Assembly: GCF_000718165.1 (NCBI RefSeq)
Contig: NZ_JOEY01000005.1
Coordinates: 186,001 to 250,000 of the forward strand
Origin: Streptomyces fulvoviolaceus
GTDB lineage: Bacteria; Actinomycetota; Actinomycetes; Streptomycetales; Streptomycetaceae
Direction of reading: 5' to 3'
DNA length: 64,000 bases
Below the pieces are notes generated by a model. It was not told the origin of the DNA, made no database searches, and saw only the letters and a program-made list of their open reading frames with translations. The stretch's first letter is position 1. Each line of letters begins with the position of its first letter. Positions 8,426 to 17,306 of this stretch are shown here, in pieces. A program made the position numbers and the translations under genes.

Positions 8426-9826
8426 ATGACAGATCACCAGCACGCCGCGACGCCGCAGGACGCGGGCGCGCGGAAGGAAGGAGCCGCTGCCGAGGAGCAG
8501 GAGCCCGCCCTCGCCGCCGAGGACACGGCCCCCGTCACCGAAGGCGCGACCGCGGTTCCCCTCCGGTTCCGGCGGGACCGGCCGCACAAGATGCTGGCCG
8601 GTGTGTGCGCCGGACTCGGCCGGCAGTGCGACATGGACCCGGTGATCTTCCGCATCACGCTCGCGGTGCTCTCCGCGACCGGTGGCATCGGCCTCATCTT
8701 CTACGGCTTCGCCTGGCTCTTCGTCCCGTACGACGACGAGGACGAGAACGAAGTCCGCAAGCTCCTCACCGGCCGCGTGGACGGCCAGGCACTGACGGCC
8801 GTGCTGTTCGCGCTGGTCGGCTGCGGCGTGTTCCTCACGATGCTGAAGAACGGCGGAGTGCTGACCTTCGCCGTCGTCCTCTCCCTGCTCCTCGCGGGCG
8901 CCGGGTACTGGTCGCGCAACCGCGGCACCCCCGATCCCGACCCCCTGTCCGCCCAGGCCGTCGCCGACGCCCCGCCGGAGGCCCAGGCCCCGCCGGTGCC
9001 CACCGCCTACCCCTCCTGGTGGCGCGACCCCATCGTCAAGGACGGCACGCACGTCGGCGGCACGGGCTATCTCTGGGGCCCCCGGGACTCCCGCGACCGC
9101 GACATAGCGGCGGCGGTCAACATCAGCCTCGGTCGTACCTGGAGCAGCCGCGAGGACACCCGTACGACGCCCACCCGGCAGCCCAAGCCCCGCGGCCCGC
9201 GCTGGATCGGCGGCTGGGTCCTCCTGTTCGCCCTGCTCGCGGGCGGCCTCGGCACGAGCGCGACGTGGGACGACCACGCCCTCGGCACCAGCCTGCAGAC
9301 CGGCCTGGCCTGCGCGCTCATCGTCTTCGGCCTCGGCATGGCCGTCAGCTCGTTCCTGGGCCGGACGGGAGCGGGCTCGGTCTTCCTGGCGATCATCACC
9401 GCGGGCCTCCTCGCCGCCTCCGCCGCGCTGCCGAAGGACATCAGCACGCACTGGGTGCGCACGGACTGGCGGCCCGCCGCCGTGTCGGACCTGCAGCAGA
9501 AGTACGACCTCGGTACCGGCGTCGGCACGCTGAACCTGACCCGGCTGAACATCCCCAAGGGGCAGACGGTGGAGTCCGAGATAGAGGTGGGCGTGGGCCG
9601 GGCGAGGGTGATCGTGCCCCCGGACATGACGGTGAAGCTGCACATCGACGTGGGGGTGGGAGACATCCAGCTGCCGGGGGACGAGGAGAAGGACGTGGAC
9701 GTGGAGCCGGGCAAGTACAAGGAGGTGACCCTGTCGCCGACCTCGGGCGCCAAGAACACGGGCACACTCGACCTGGACATCCAGGTGGGCGTCGGTCAGG
9801 CGGAGGTGAGCCGTGCTGCGTCATGA
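8426..9826 (+). CDS. PspC domain membrane protein with LiaF-like C-terminal domain
   Basis: This 466-aa protein is divergent from the kinase. Residues ~45-110 are a PspC domain (FRRDRPHKMLAGVCAGLGRQ, then a hydrophobic helix). Several membrane helices follow in the middle (GGWVLLFALLAGG, LACALIVFGLG, VFLAIITAGLLAAS). The C-terminal ~110 residues form a repetitive beta domain (GVGTLNLTRL, EVGVGRARVIVP, DVGVGDIQLPG, QVGVGQAEV) like the LiaF/cell-wall-active antibiotic response family. The likely role is a negative modulator or stress sensor for the divergent kinase-regulator pair. The next gene starts inside its 3' end. Confidence 0.85.
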   Translation: MTDHQHAATPQDAGARKEGAAAEEQEPALAAEDTAPVTEGATAVPLRFRRDRPHKMLAGVCAGLGRQCDMDPVIFRITLAVLSATGGIGLIFYGFAWLFVPYDDEDENEVRKLLTGRVDGQALTAVLFALVGCGVFLTMLKNGGVLTFAVVLSLLLAGAGYWSRNRGTPDPDPLSAQAVADAPPEAQAPPVPTAYPSWWRDPIVKDGTHVGGTGYLWGPRDSRDRDIAAAVNISLGRTWSSREDTRTTPTRQPKPRGPRWIGGWVLLFALLAGGLGTSATWDDHALGTSLQTGLACALIVFGLGMAVSSFLGRTGAGSVFLAIITAGLLAASAALPKDISTHWVRTDWRPAAVSDLQQKYDLGTGVGTLNLTRLNIPKGQTVESEIEVGVGRARVIVPPDMTVKLHIDVGVGDIQLPGDEEKDVDVEPGKYKEVTLSPTSGAKNTGTLDLDIQVGVGQAEVSRAAS

Positions 9827-10058
9827 GTTCCAGCCGGGAAAGCTGGTCGCCGGCTTCTTCGTGGCCCTCGCGGGCGTCATCTACGCCGGTGACGCGGGCG
9901 GCGCCTGGGAGACCCCGTGGTTCGTGGTGATCCCCGTCGTCACGGGCGGCCTCTGTCTGGCGGGCGCGGTCGGCCTCCTGACCCGGGGCATCCGCAGACG
10001 CCGCGGAAAAGGCCGTACGGGCGCCACCGCCGAGCCTCAGCCGGAGGCCCCGCGGTAG
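9813..10058 (+). CDS. Small two-helix membrane protein
   Basis: This 81-aa protein starts at the GTG at 9813, overlapping the preceding PspC gene by 14 nt, which implies translational coupling. Two hydrophobic segments (KLVAGFFVALAGVIYAG and WFVVIPVVTGGLCLAGAVGLL) are followed by a basic cytoplasmic tail (RRRRGKGR). No family motif is recognised. Its position suggests it is an accessory component of the PspC/LiaF-like module. Confidence 0.7.
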   Translation: MLRHEFQPGKLVAGFFVALAGVIYAGDAGGAWETPWFVVIPVVTGGLCLAGAVGLLTRGIRRRRGKGRTGATAEPQPEAPR

Positions 10059-10076
10059 CCCCGCCGACCCGAGGAG

Positions 10077-10607
10077 CTACCGGTAGCCGCCCGCCCGCTG
10101 CCGTCGCCGGTTCCGTAGGGCCGCGTCCAGGGAGAAGACGGCCGCGCCCGCGAGGACGAGGGGCAGCCAGGCCATCAGATAGGCGAGGTCGTTGCCGTAG
10201 TAGTAGGGATCGGAGGCCCAGCTCACGGTCAGCCACAGGCTGAGGGAGATCAGCGCGCCGCCGAGTGCGGCCAGGCGGGCGAGGAGACCGATCAGGGTGC
10301 CGATACCGACGGCCAGCTCACCGAAGGCGATGGCATAGCCGAACCCGACAGGGCTCTTCAGCGACAGGTCGACCAGGGCCGGAATGGCCGAGGAGTCCCG
10401 GACGCCGCGCATCATGTCGCCGATCGAGCCCGAGCCGGAGTCCTTCATGAAGGCGCTGTCGGTGAGTTTGTCCAGACCGGCGTAGATGAAGGTGACGCCT
10501 AGGAAGACGCGGAGCGGAAGCAGGGCGTAGCGCGTGGCGCTGTCCCGCCAGCCGCGGTCTTCGTCGAAGTAGGGGGCGTGCGTGTCCGTACGAAAGCCGT
10601 GAGTCAT
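10077..10607 (-). CDS. DoxX family membrane protein
   Basis: This 176-aa integral membrane protein begins at the ATG at 10607. The DoxX signature is visible: LLPLRVFLGVTFIYAGLDKLTD in the first helix, then GYAIAFGELAVGIGTLIGL and LAALGGALISLSLWLT, with a fourth helix LAYLMAWLPLVLAGAAVFSLD. DoxX proteins are linked to quinone or thiol redox at the membrane in several bacteria. The specific role here is unknown. It is convergent with the small membrane protein at 9813-10058, leaving only 18 bp between the stops. Confidence 0.85.
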   Translation of the reverse strand: MTHGFRTDTHAPYFDEDRGWRDSATRYALLPLRVFLGVTFIYAGLDKLTDSAFMKDSGSGSIGDMMRGVRDSSAIPALVDLSLKSPVGFGYAIAFGELAVGIGTLIGLLARLAALGGALISLSLWLTVSWASDPYYYGNDLAYLMAWLPLVLAGAAVFSLDAALRNRRRQRAGGYR

Positions 10608-10728
10608 CGCTCTAGCCGCCTCTCACCAGCGTGCGAAACCCCTAAAAGACGATACGCACGAACTGGCGGGACCGCTCAACCCCGTCCCGACCAGTTTCCC
10701 TACCCCGCGGTAACCCCTACAGGCATCG

Positions 10729-12006
10729 TCACTCCGTCACATCGATCGCGTACCGGTTGGTCTCCGCACCCGCCGCGGTGACCACCTGCACCTCCACCCG
10801 CCCCGGCTCCACATCCGCCGGCACCGGCACGGTCAGTACCTCGTCCGTCGGGTTGCTGAAGCCGCCGGTCACCGGGACGAGCGGCACATGGACGTTCACG
10901 GGACCGATGCGGACGACCATCCGCGACAGGCGGTCCGCCCGCTGCGCCCCCGGCGGCACGAACCCGGCGCCGCGGATCTCGATGTCGTCACCGGTGCGGA
11001 TGGGCCCGTCCAGATCCCCGGCCTCCCGCGCCCGCACCACGGAGAGGATCACCGGCCGTCCGCCCTCGGAGTACTTCCCGGCGACATAGGTGGCGGCCGA
11101 CACCAGCACCACCACCGCCAGCCCCCACGGCAGATCCGGCAGCTGATCCGGCCGCCGGGCCAGCCGCACCACACCGAACACCAAGGCGACCGCGCTGATC
11201 ACGACGTACTGGATGTCGGCGAAGGTCCCCCGCCCGGCATCGTCCGTCAGCAGATCCGCGGCCCGAGGCCGATCCGCCCGCACCTTCTGCAACCGCTGCC
11301 CAAGAACCCGCAGCCCGACCACCCGCCGCACGAGCACCGCGATCCCGCAGACCACGGCCAGCACGGTCACCACACCCGCGCCCCGGGCCAGTTCGAGCCC
11401 GGAGATCAGCGCATCGCGCTCCGCAGGGGAGGAGGCCGCGGCCAGCCGGCCCACCAGCACCAGGACGGCGTAGGCGACGAACAACACCCACCCCACCGCC
11501 ACCACCCGCGACGTGGACAGCCGGTTGTCCTCACCGACCACGGGCGCGAGCACACCACCCCGCGCCCGGTGGAACCAGGACGCGGCGGACAGCGCACCCG
11601 CCACCACAACAGCCGCCACCAACCCGGCCGTACGCGCGGAGCTCCACCCCGTACCGATGGCCGTCAGCGCCTGGACGAGCAGCAGCGCCACCACCACCGC
11701 CCACACCGCGTACACGGTCCGCCGCCACAGCCGCGCCAGCCACGCCTCGCCCTCGGCCCGCCCCCGCTCGGCCACCAGCTCGGCCGACTGGGTCAGTTCC
11801 TCGGAGACCCACTGGCGGGAGGCCGACGCGGAGTGCGCCACGGCTGCCGGCAGCCCCTGCCCGGCCGCGAATTCCTCCCGTTTCAGCAGGAATTCGGCAA
11901 CGGCCCGCCGATGCCCCGCCCGTGCCCCGTGCGGACAGTCCCCGCAGGTGCAGCCCCCCTGGTGCGCACCCGCGTCCGCACCTTGTCTCGCTTCCTGCAC
12001 CGCCAC
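10729..12006 (-). CDS. Multi-pass membrane protein with N-terminal Cys motif and TIG-like C-terminus
   Basis: This 425-aa protein starts from GTG. The N-terminus holds a Cys cluster (GGCTCGDCPHG) that could bind metal. A helical cytoplasmic segment (about residues 30-95) is followed by six or so membrane helices in two groups. The C-terminal ~130 residues look like a beta-sandwich (DDIEIRGAGFVPPGAQ, MVVRIGPVNVHVPLVP, VPADVEPGRVEVQVVTAAG), similar to IPT/TIG domains. I do not recognise an exact family. Regulation is not visible. Confidence 0.65.
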   Translation of the reverse strand: MAVQEARQGADAGAHQGGCTCGDCPHGARAGHRRAVAEFLLKREEFAAGQGLPAAVAHSASASRQWVSEELTQSAELVAERGRAEGEAWLARLWRRTVYAVWAVVVALLLVQALTAIGTGWSSARTAGLVAAVVVAGALSAASWFHRARGGVLAPVVGEDNRLSTSRVVAVGWVLFVAYAVLVLVGRLAAASSPAERDALISGLELARGAGVVTVLAVVCGIAVLVRRVVGLRVLGQRLQKVRADRPRAADLLTDDAGRGTFADIQYVVISAVALVFGVVRLARRPDQLPDLPWGLAVVVLVSAATYVAGKYSEGGRPVILSVVRAREAGDLDGPIRTGDDIEIRGAGFVPPGAQRADRLSRMVVRIGPVNVHVPLVPVTGGFSNPTDEVLTVPVPADVEPGRVEVQVVTAAGAETNRYAIDVTE

Positions 12007-12179
12007 GCCCGACGCCCGCCTTCCCCTATGACCCTCTTGACTCTCACGACCCGTGCCCCGACAACTCCCCCGTGATGACAGCGAATTGTGCCCTACCGCA
12101 CACCACCCCCGCCCGGCAGGTCTGGTCAGCGTGGGTGAAGCGGGAGCCGCCGTGTTGACCCGGCTGCGAGAATTTCCGT

Positions 12180-13076
12180 ATGGCCGAGATCATCCAGCGT
12201 GACGGGACCTGGGCCTTCGACGGCACAACGATCAGGATCACGCCGGGACTCCACCGCTCCGTCCCGCTGTTCCGGCAGACGTACGGCGAGATCGCGGTGC
12301 CCCTGGAGGCCGTCTCGGGTGTCGTCTTCGAGCCGGAGCGCAAGCGCGGCAGGCTCCGTATGCGACTGCGCGAGGGCGCGGACCCGCTCCTCCAGGCGAC
12401 CGGCGGCCGCCTGCCCGACCCGGCCGACCCGTACCGGCTCGTGGTGGACGTCGACCGCGCCGGAGTCGCCGAGTACGTGGCCGAGGAGATTCGCCGCTCC
12501 CTCCTCCTGGACCAGATCCCCAAGGAACCCACCAAGACCTACCTGCTCCCCGGCCCGCCGGTCCCGGTCTCGGTGCGTTCCTCCGACGGCACCGTCTCCT
12601 TCGACGGCACCCAGGTGCGCATCGACTGGGCCGACACCTCCGACCGGGTCAAACGCGCGACCGGCCCGCGCATCATCAACGTCGGCGACCTCGTCCAGGT
12701 CGAGTGGCTGCCCAACTCCGGCTACGAGGACGGCTTTCTGCGCTTCGTGACCCGCGAGACGGCGTTCTCCAAACTGCCACCGGAGAAGGACCCGTTCGCC
12801 CTCGACCTGTGGGGCAGCACCCGCCGCGACCTGCTCACGGCCCTTGTCGCGACGGCGGTCACGGCCCGGCTCCCGCACCCGTCCACCCGCAGCGCCATCG
12901 AGTACGACGACCAGCACGCCGCCCGCCCGCAGCTCACGGCGGCCGTACCGCCCCCGGCCGACCACCACGACGTACTCCTCAGAAGGCTGCGGGAGTTGGG
13001 CGAGCTGTACCGGGACGGGGTGCTCACGGACGAGGAGTTCGCGATGACCAAGGCGGCAGTGCTCCGGGGTTTCTAG
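12180..13076 (+). CDS. DUF4429 domain protein with SHOCT-like C-terminus
   Basis: This 298-aa cytoplasmic protein from the ATG at 12180 contains two consecutive DUF4429-type modules. The first is GTWAFDGTTIRITPG...LEAVSGVVFEP and the second DGTVSFDGTQVRIDW...VGDLVQVEWLP. Both begin with the same D-G-T-x-F-D-G-T pattern, so the protein is an internal duplication. The last ~35 residues (LLRRLRELGELYRDGVLTDEEF) are a SHOCT-type helix pair, common at the ends of membrane-associated or regulatory proteins. Function unknown. Confidence 0.85.
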   Translation: MAEIIQRDGTWAFDGTTIRITPGLHRSVPLFRQTYGEIAVPLEAVSGVVFEPERKRGRLRMRLREGADPLLQATGGRLPDPADPYRLVVDVDRAGVAEYVAEEIRRSLLLDQIPKEPTKTYLLPGPPVPVSVRSSDGTVSFDGTQVRIDWADTSDRVKRATGPRIINVGDLVQVEWLPNSGYEDGFLRFVTRETAFSKLPPEKDPFALDLWGSTRRDLLTALVATAVTARLPHPSTRSAIEYDDQHAARPQLTAAVPPPADHHDVLLRRLRELGELYRDGVLTDEEFAMTKAAVLRGF

Positions 13077-13085
13077 CTCAGAAGG

Positions 13086-13895
13086 CTAGCTCAACAGATC
13101 CGGCTCGCTCCGGCTGATGTCCTGCCACATGGGCTGGTAGTTGATCCATGCGACCAGGTCCCCGCCCAGCTGCTCCCGTGTCGCCACCGCCGCCTTGTGG
13201 TCGATCAGGAGGGGCCGCCCGGCGGCCTTCGCCATCAGCTGGACCTGACAGGACCGCTCCAGCGACAGGAACCACCAGGCGGCCGCGTCCACCGAGTCGC
13301 CGACCGTCAGCAGGCCGTGGTTGCGCAGCACGAGCGCCTTGCGGGAGCCGAGGGCGCCGGCGATACGGCGGCCCTCGTGGGCGTCGACGGCGACGCCGGA
13401 GTAGGCGTCGTACAACGCGTGGTCCTCGTAGAAGGCGCAGCTCTCCTGAGTGATCGGGTCCAGGAGGTCGCCCAGCGCCGACAGCGCCCGCCCGTGCACC
13501 GAGTGGCAGTGGGCGACGGCGACGACGTCCGGGCGGGCGGCGTGCACCTGGGCGTGCACGGTGAACGCCGCCTGGTTGACGTGGTAGCGGCCCTCGATCA
13601 CCTGCCCGTCCGAGTTGGCGAGCACCAGGTCGCTCACGGTGACGTGCTTGAACGGCATCCCGAAGGGATTGACCCAGAAGCAGTCGCTGTACTCCGGGTC
13701 GCGCGCGGTGATGTGCCCCGAGACCCCGTCCTCGAAGCCGAGCCGCCCGAAGAGCCGGAGCGCGCCCGCGAGCCGCTCCTTGCGGTGCCGGCGCTCGTCG
13801 TCGACCGAGTCGTGCATCGGCGGCATCGCGAACCGCAGCCGGTCGGTCGGAAGCGGCAGCGGCGGAGTGGCCCCGGCCGCGGAGGTCCCGTGCAT
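13086..13895 (-). CDS. Class II aldolase/adducin family protein
   Basis: This 269-aa protein starts at the ATG at 13895 because GGAGGA sits 5 nt upstream. The class II aldolase fold shows in GHITARDPEYSDCFWVNPFG (phosphate and metal region), the zinc-ligand motif AVAHCHSVHGRA and the later His in VLRNHGLLTVG. Such enzymes act on fuculose-, rhamnulose- or ribulose-phosphates or related aldol substrates; the substrate here cannot be told. It is divergent from the flavin-oxidase-like gene. Confidence 0.88.
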   Translation of the reverse strand: MHGTSAAGATPPLPLPTDRLRFAMPPMHDSVDDERRHRKERLAGALRLFGRLGFEDGVSGHITARDPEYSDCFWVNPFGMPFKHVTVSDLVLANSDGQVIEGRYHVNQAAFTVHAQVHAARPDVVAVAHCHSVHGRALSALGDLLDPITQESCAFYEDHALYDAYSGVAVDAHEGRRIAGALGSRKALVLRNHGLLTVGDSVDAAAWWFLSLERSCQVQLMAKAAGRPLLIDHKAAVATREQLGGDLVAWINYQPMWQDISRSEPDLLS

Positions 13896-14048
13896 GTGTC
13901 CTCCAGCACTGGGTTGCTTTACGGGGCGGAAGTTACCGTCGGTCAGCGCAGGAGAACAGAGGTGATTTGTAAAGATGGCGCACGAGAGGCGCCGTAGGCC
14001 GCGAATACCCGACAGCAGGTGTCGGGTATCGGCGCGAGACTGGCTCGT

Positions 14049-14522
14049 ATGAGTATGAACTGGGCGACTTTCTCCGCCGCGGAACCCGAACTGGCCAAGA
14101 TCGCCGAAGAGCGCTTCGGCGCCTTCACCCACCACGTCCTCGCGACCCTCCGCAAGGACGGCTCCCCGCGCACCACGGGCCTGGAGGTCCGGTTCCTGGG
14201 CGGCGAGCTGTGGCTCGGCATGATGCCGGACTCGCTCAAGGCGCTCGACCTGCGCCGGGATCCGCGTTTCGCGCTGCAGGCGAACCCCGGGGAGGGGCAG
14301 ACCATGGGCGGCGGGGACGTCCGGATCAGCGGCCGGGCGATCGAGGTCGACGATCCGGAGACGAAGGCCCGGTACGGCGAAGAGGTGGAACCGCCGGAGC
14401 CGTTCCACCTCTTCCGCACCGAGCTGACGGAGGTCGTGCGGACCTACGTCGAGGACGACAAGTACCTGGTCGTCCAGGTCTGGAAGCCCGGAGAGCCGGT
14501 GCGGACTCTCCGACGCACCTAG
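14049..14522 (+). CDS. Pyridoxamine 5'-phosphate oxidase-like flavin/F420 protein
   Basis: This 157-aa protein is a split beta-barrel of the PNPOx-like superfamily: ERFGAFTHHVLATLRKDGSPRTTGLEVRFLGGELWLGMM, then LDLRRDPRFALQANPG and VRISGRAIEVDD. These are the typical cofactor-binding strands of FMN or F420-dependent small oxidoreductases. The start is the ATG at 14049, with a second in-frame ATG at 14055. Its stop codon is the first element of a long palindrome shared with convergent guaA. Confidence 0.82.
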   Translation: MSMNWATFSAAEPELAKIAEERFGAFTHHVLATLRKDGSPRTTGLEVRFLGGELWLGMMPDSLKALDLRRDPRFALQANPGEGQTMGGGDVRISGRAIEVDDPETKARYGEEVEPPEPFHLFRTELTEVVRTYVEDDKYLVVQVWKPGEPVRTLRRT

Positions 14523-14587
14523 GGCCTGTCCGGCGGATCATGCCGGCGCCGCTTATTACAGCCGGCCTGATCCGCCGGACAGGCCCT
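14521..14587. repeat. Perfect 20-bp inverted repeat (terminator and/or MITE-like element)
   Basis: AGGGCCTGTCCGGCGGATCA (14521-14540) and its exact complement TGATCCGCCGGACAGGCCCT (14568-14587) enclose a second pair GCCGGC (14542-14547 and 14561-14566) and the AT-rich loop GCCGCTTATTACA. It lies between convergent stops (14522 and 14594) and could terminate both. The arm resembles sequence that recurs at ends of some Streptomyces insertion sequences and small non-coding repeats; this is from memory and needs a search. Confidence 0.8.
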
Positions 14588-14593
14588 GGCGGG

Positions 14594-16165
<1,572 letters not shown>

Positions 16166-16267
16166 GGAGTGCCTTCCGGCGGTTGGGCGGGGGTCTGTGG
16201 TTACCGATTCTAACGGGGTGCAGGTGGGCACCTTCCCGACCCGGTGGGTCATGGCATACTGACCCCC

Positions 16268-16339
16268 ATGCTCACGCACCCGACCTTCCTCTTTACCTAT
16301 GGCAACCGGCCCGCCGGCTGCCATGGTCGTGCTGCTTGA
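16268..16339 (+). CDS. Putative Phe/Tyr leader peptide of chorismate mutase attenuator
   Basis: A 23-codon frame, ATG at 16268 to TGA at 16337-16339, encodes a peptide with the core [13 protein letters not shown]. Two Phe and one Tyr codon stand close together; TTT and TAT are rare codons in this GC-rich genome. The -10-like CATACT (16255-16260) places a transcription start at about 16267-16268, so translation may be leaderless. The reading frame ends 20 nt before a strong terminator hairpin. The arrangement fits ribosome-mediated attenuation by phenylalanine/tyrosine supply of the chorismate mutase gene. It is inferred from this sequence only. Confidence 0.6.
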   Translation: MLTHPTFLFTYGNRPAGCHGRAA

Positions 16340-16359
16340 GCTACTGACAAGCGACTTCC

Positions 16360-16413
16360 CAGGCGCCCCGGGCCGACAAGGTCCGGGGCGCCTGTCGTTT
16401 CTTCCGGACCTTG
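16360..16413 (+). promoter_or_regulatory. Transcription attenuator: terminator hairpin with competing structure
   Basis: CAGGCGCCCCGG (16360-16371) and CCGGGGCGCCTG (16383-16394) form a perfect 12-bp stem with an 11-nt loop, followed by TCGTTTCTT. CAAGGTCCGG (16377-16386), which overlaps the right arm, is exactly complementary to CCGGACCTTG (16404-16413), so a mutually exclusive fold exists. A smaller hairpin, GGCA-CCGGC with GCCGG-TGCC (16301-16322), lies inside the leader frame. These are the parts expected for attenuation upstream of the chorismate mutase start at 16455. Confidence 0.65.
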
Positions 16414-16454
16414 CCGCTCCGGGGCACCCCACCCATCCCGATGAGGAGCCCCTT

Positions 16455-16736
16455 ATGACCGCCATCGACGTGACCGGCGCCCGTACCTCCGAGGCCGCGG
16501 ACGTGATCACCGGCGCCCGTGAGCGCATCGACGCGCTCGACGACCGGATCATCGGTCTGATCCAGGAACGGATGGCCGTGTCCGCCGTCGTCCAGGAGGC
16601 GCGGATCACCTCCGGCGGGCGGCGCGTGAACCTCTCCCGCGAGATGGAGATCCTCAGCCACTACAGCGAGGCGCTGGGCAAGCCGGGGACGTCGCTGGCG
16701 ATGACGCTCCTCGAACTGTGCCGGGGTCGTATCTGA
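16455..16736 (+). CDS. Chorismate mutase (AroQ type)
   Basis: This 93-aa helical enzyme converts chorismate to prephenate, the first committed step to phenylalanine and tyrosine. The ATG at 16455 has GAGGAG 6 nt upstream. The AroQ pattern is visible: [18 protein letters not shown] helix 1 ([19 protein letters not shown]), the basic residues in [18 protein letters not shown] and a final helix [11 protein letters not shown]. The size and shape resemble the small actinobacterial AroQ-delta proteins that need DAHP synthase as partner. The long leader suggests amino-acid-responsive control. Confidence 0.9.
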   Translation: MTAIDVTGARTSEAADVITGARERIDALDDRIIGLIQERMAVSAVVQEARITSGGRRVNLSREMEILSHYSEALGKPGTSLAMTLLELCRGRI

Positions 16737-17258
16737 GTGGGTCGTATCTGAGTTCGGGCCCCCTCTCACCCGTACGGCGCGTGACCGTGACGCGAAGCGC
16801 TTCGTTGGTGGTGGTGTCCGTGCCAGCCAGGGGCGGGCCCGAACGAACCACGCGTGGCTCGCTGGGGCGATGAGACGTACGGATCGTGCCGTACGTCGTG
16901 GGACCTCGCTCCAGGTAGGTGACCGGACGGCAGGGGACAGCAGCCCGGTCACCCAAGGGAACGGCCGGCCCCGGGGACGCCCGGGGTCGACCGGCGGAAA
17001 ATGCAAAAATGCACAAAAGCACAAAAGCTGAGCCAAGCGGTTGCGGAGGCCGCGTCCATCCAGCACGATGCTGAGAAAGCCCCCAAGTCCCGTCGCAGAC
17101 AACTGCATTGCTTTGCGTTGACGTACTGCCAGAGGTCGAGACCATCCGCGCGCCCCGCATGCGCCGGGGCGCCGACCCGAGGGCACTCCAGGCAAGCGGC
17201 GCAACCCCCCGGCGCCGCTCCCAGGCACCGGCGCTGCCCTGACGTCGGTGCTGACGAG
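16737..17258. other. Gene-free stretch with a local low-GC, A-rich segment
   Basis: No frame with a ribosome site and convincing protein sequence was found in this 520-bp region between chorismate mutase and the end of the leftward gene. It holds the palindrome CGAAGCGCTTCG (16791-16802). An unusual A-rich run around 16996-17030 contains GCAAAAATGCACAAAAGCAC, and markedly lower GC continues to about 17130. It may be a promoter, a small RNA or a decayed gene; see findings. Confidence 0.5.
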
Positions 17259-17295
17259 CGAAGGGCCCCGCGGCTCCGTCCCGCGGGGCCCTTCG
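17259..17295 (-). terminator. Strong hairpin terminator
   Basis: CGAAGGGCCCCGCGG (17259-17273) and CCGCGGGGCCCTTCG (17281-17295) form a perfect 15-bp stem with a 7-nt loop. It lies just beyond the stop (17307) of the leftward membrane-anchored protein gene, which it most likely terminates. Confidence 0.85.
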
Positions 17296-17306
17296 CATGC
17301 GTGTCC

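Noticed and set aside
13896..14408. Extension of the class II aldolase to 14408
   Set aside because: The extension overlaps the divergent flavin-oxidase-like gene and the promoter; GGAGGA sits at the ATG at 13895.
17001..17250. Frame starting MQKCTKAQKLSQAVAEAASIQ in the low-GC gap as a possible gene
   Set aside because: There is no ribosome site and the frame continues as an antisense shadow into the 17307-18410 gene; kept only as an unexplained compositional feature.
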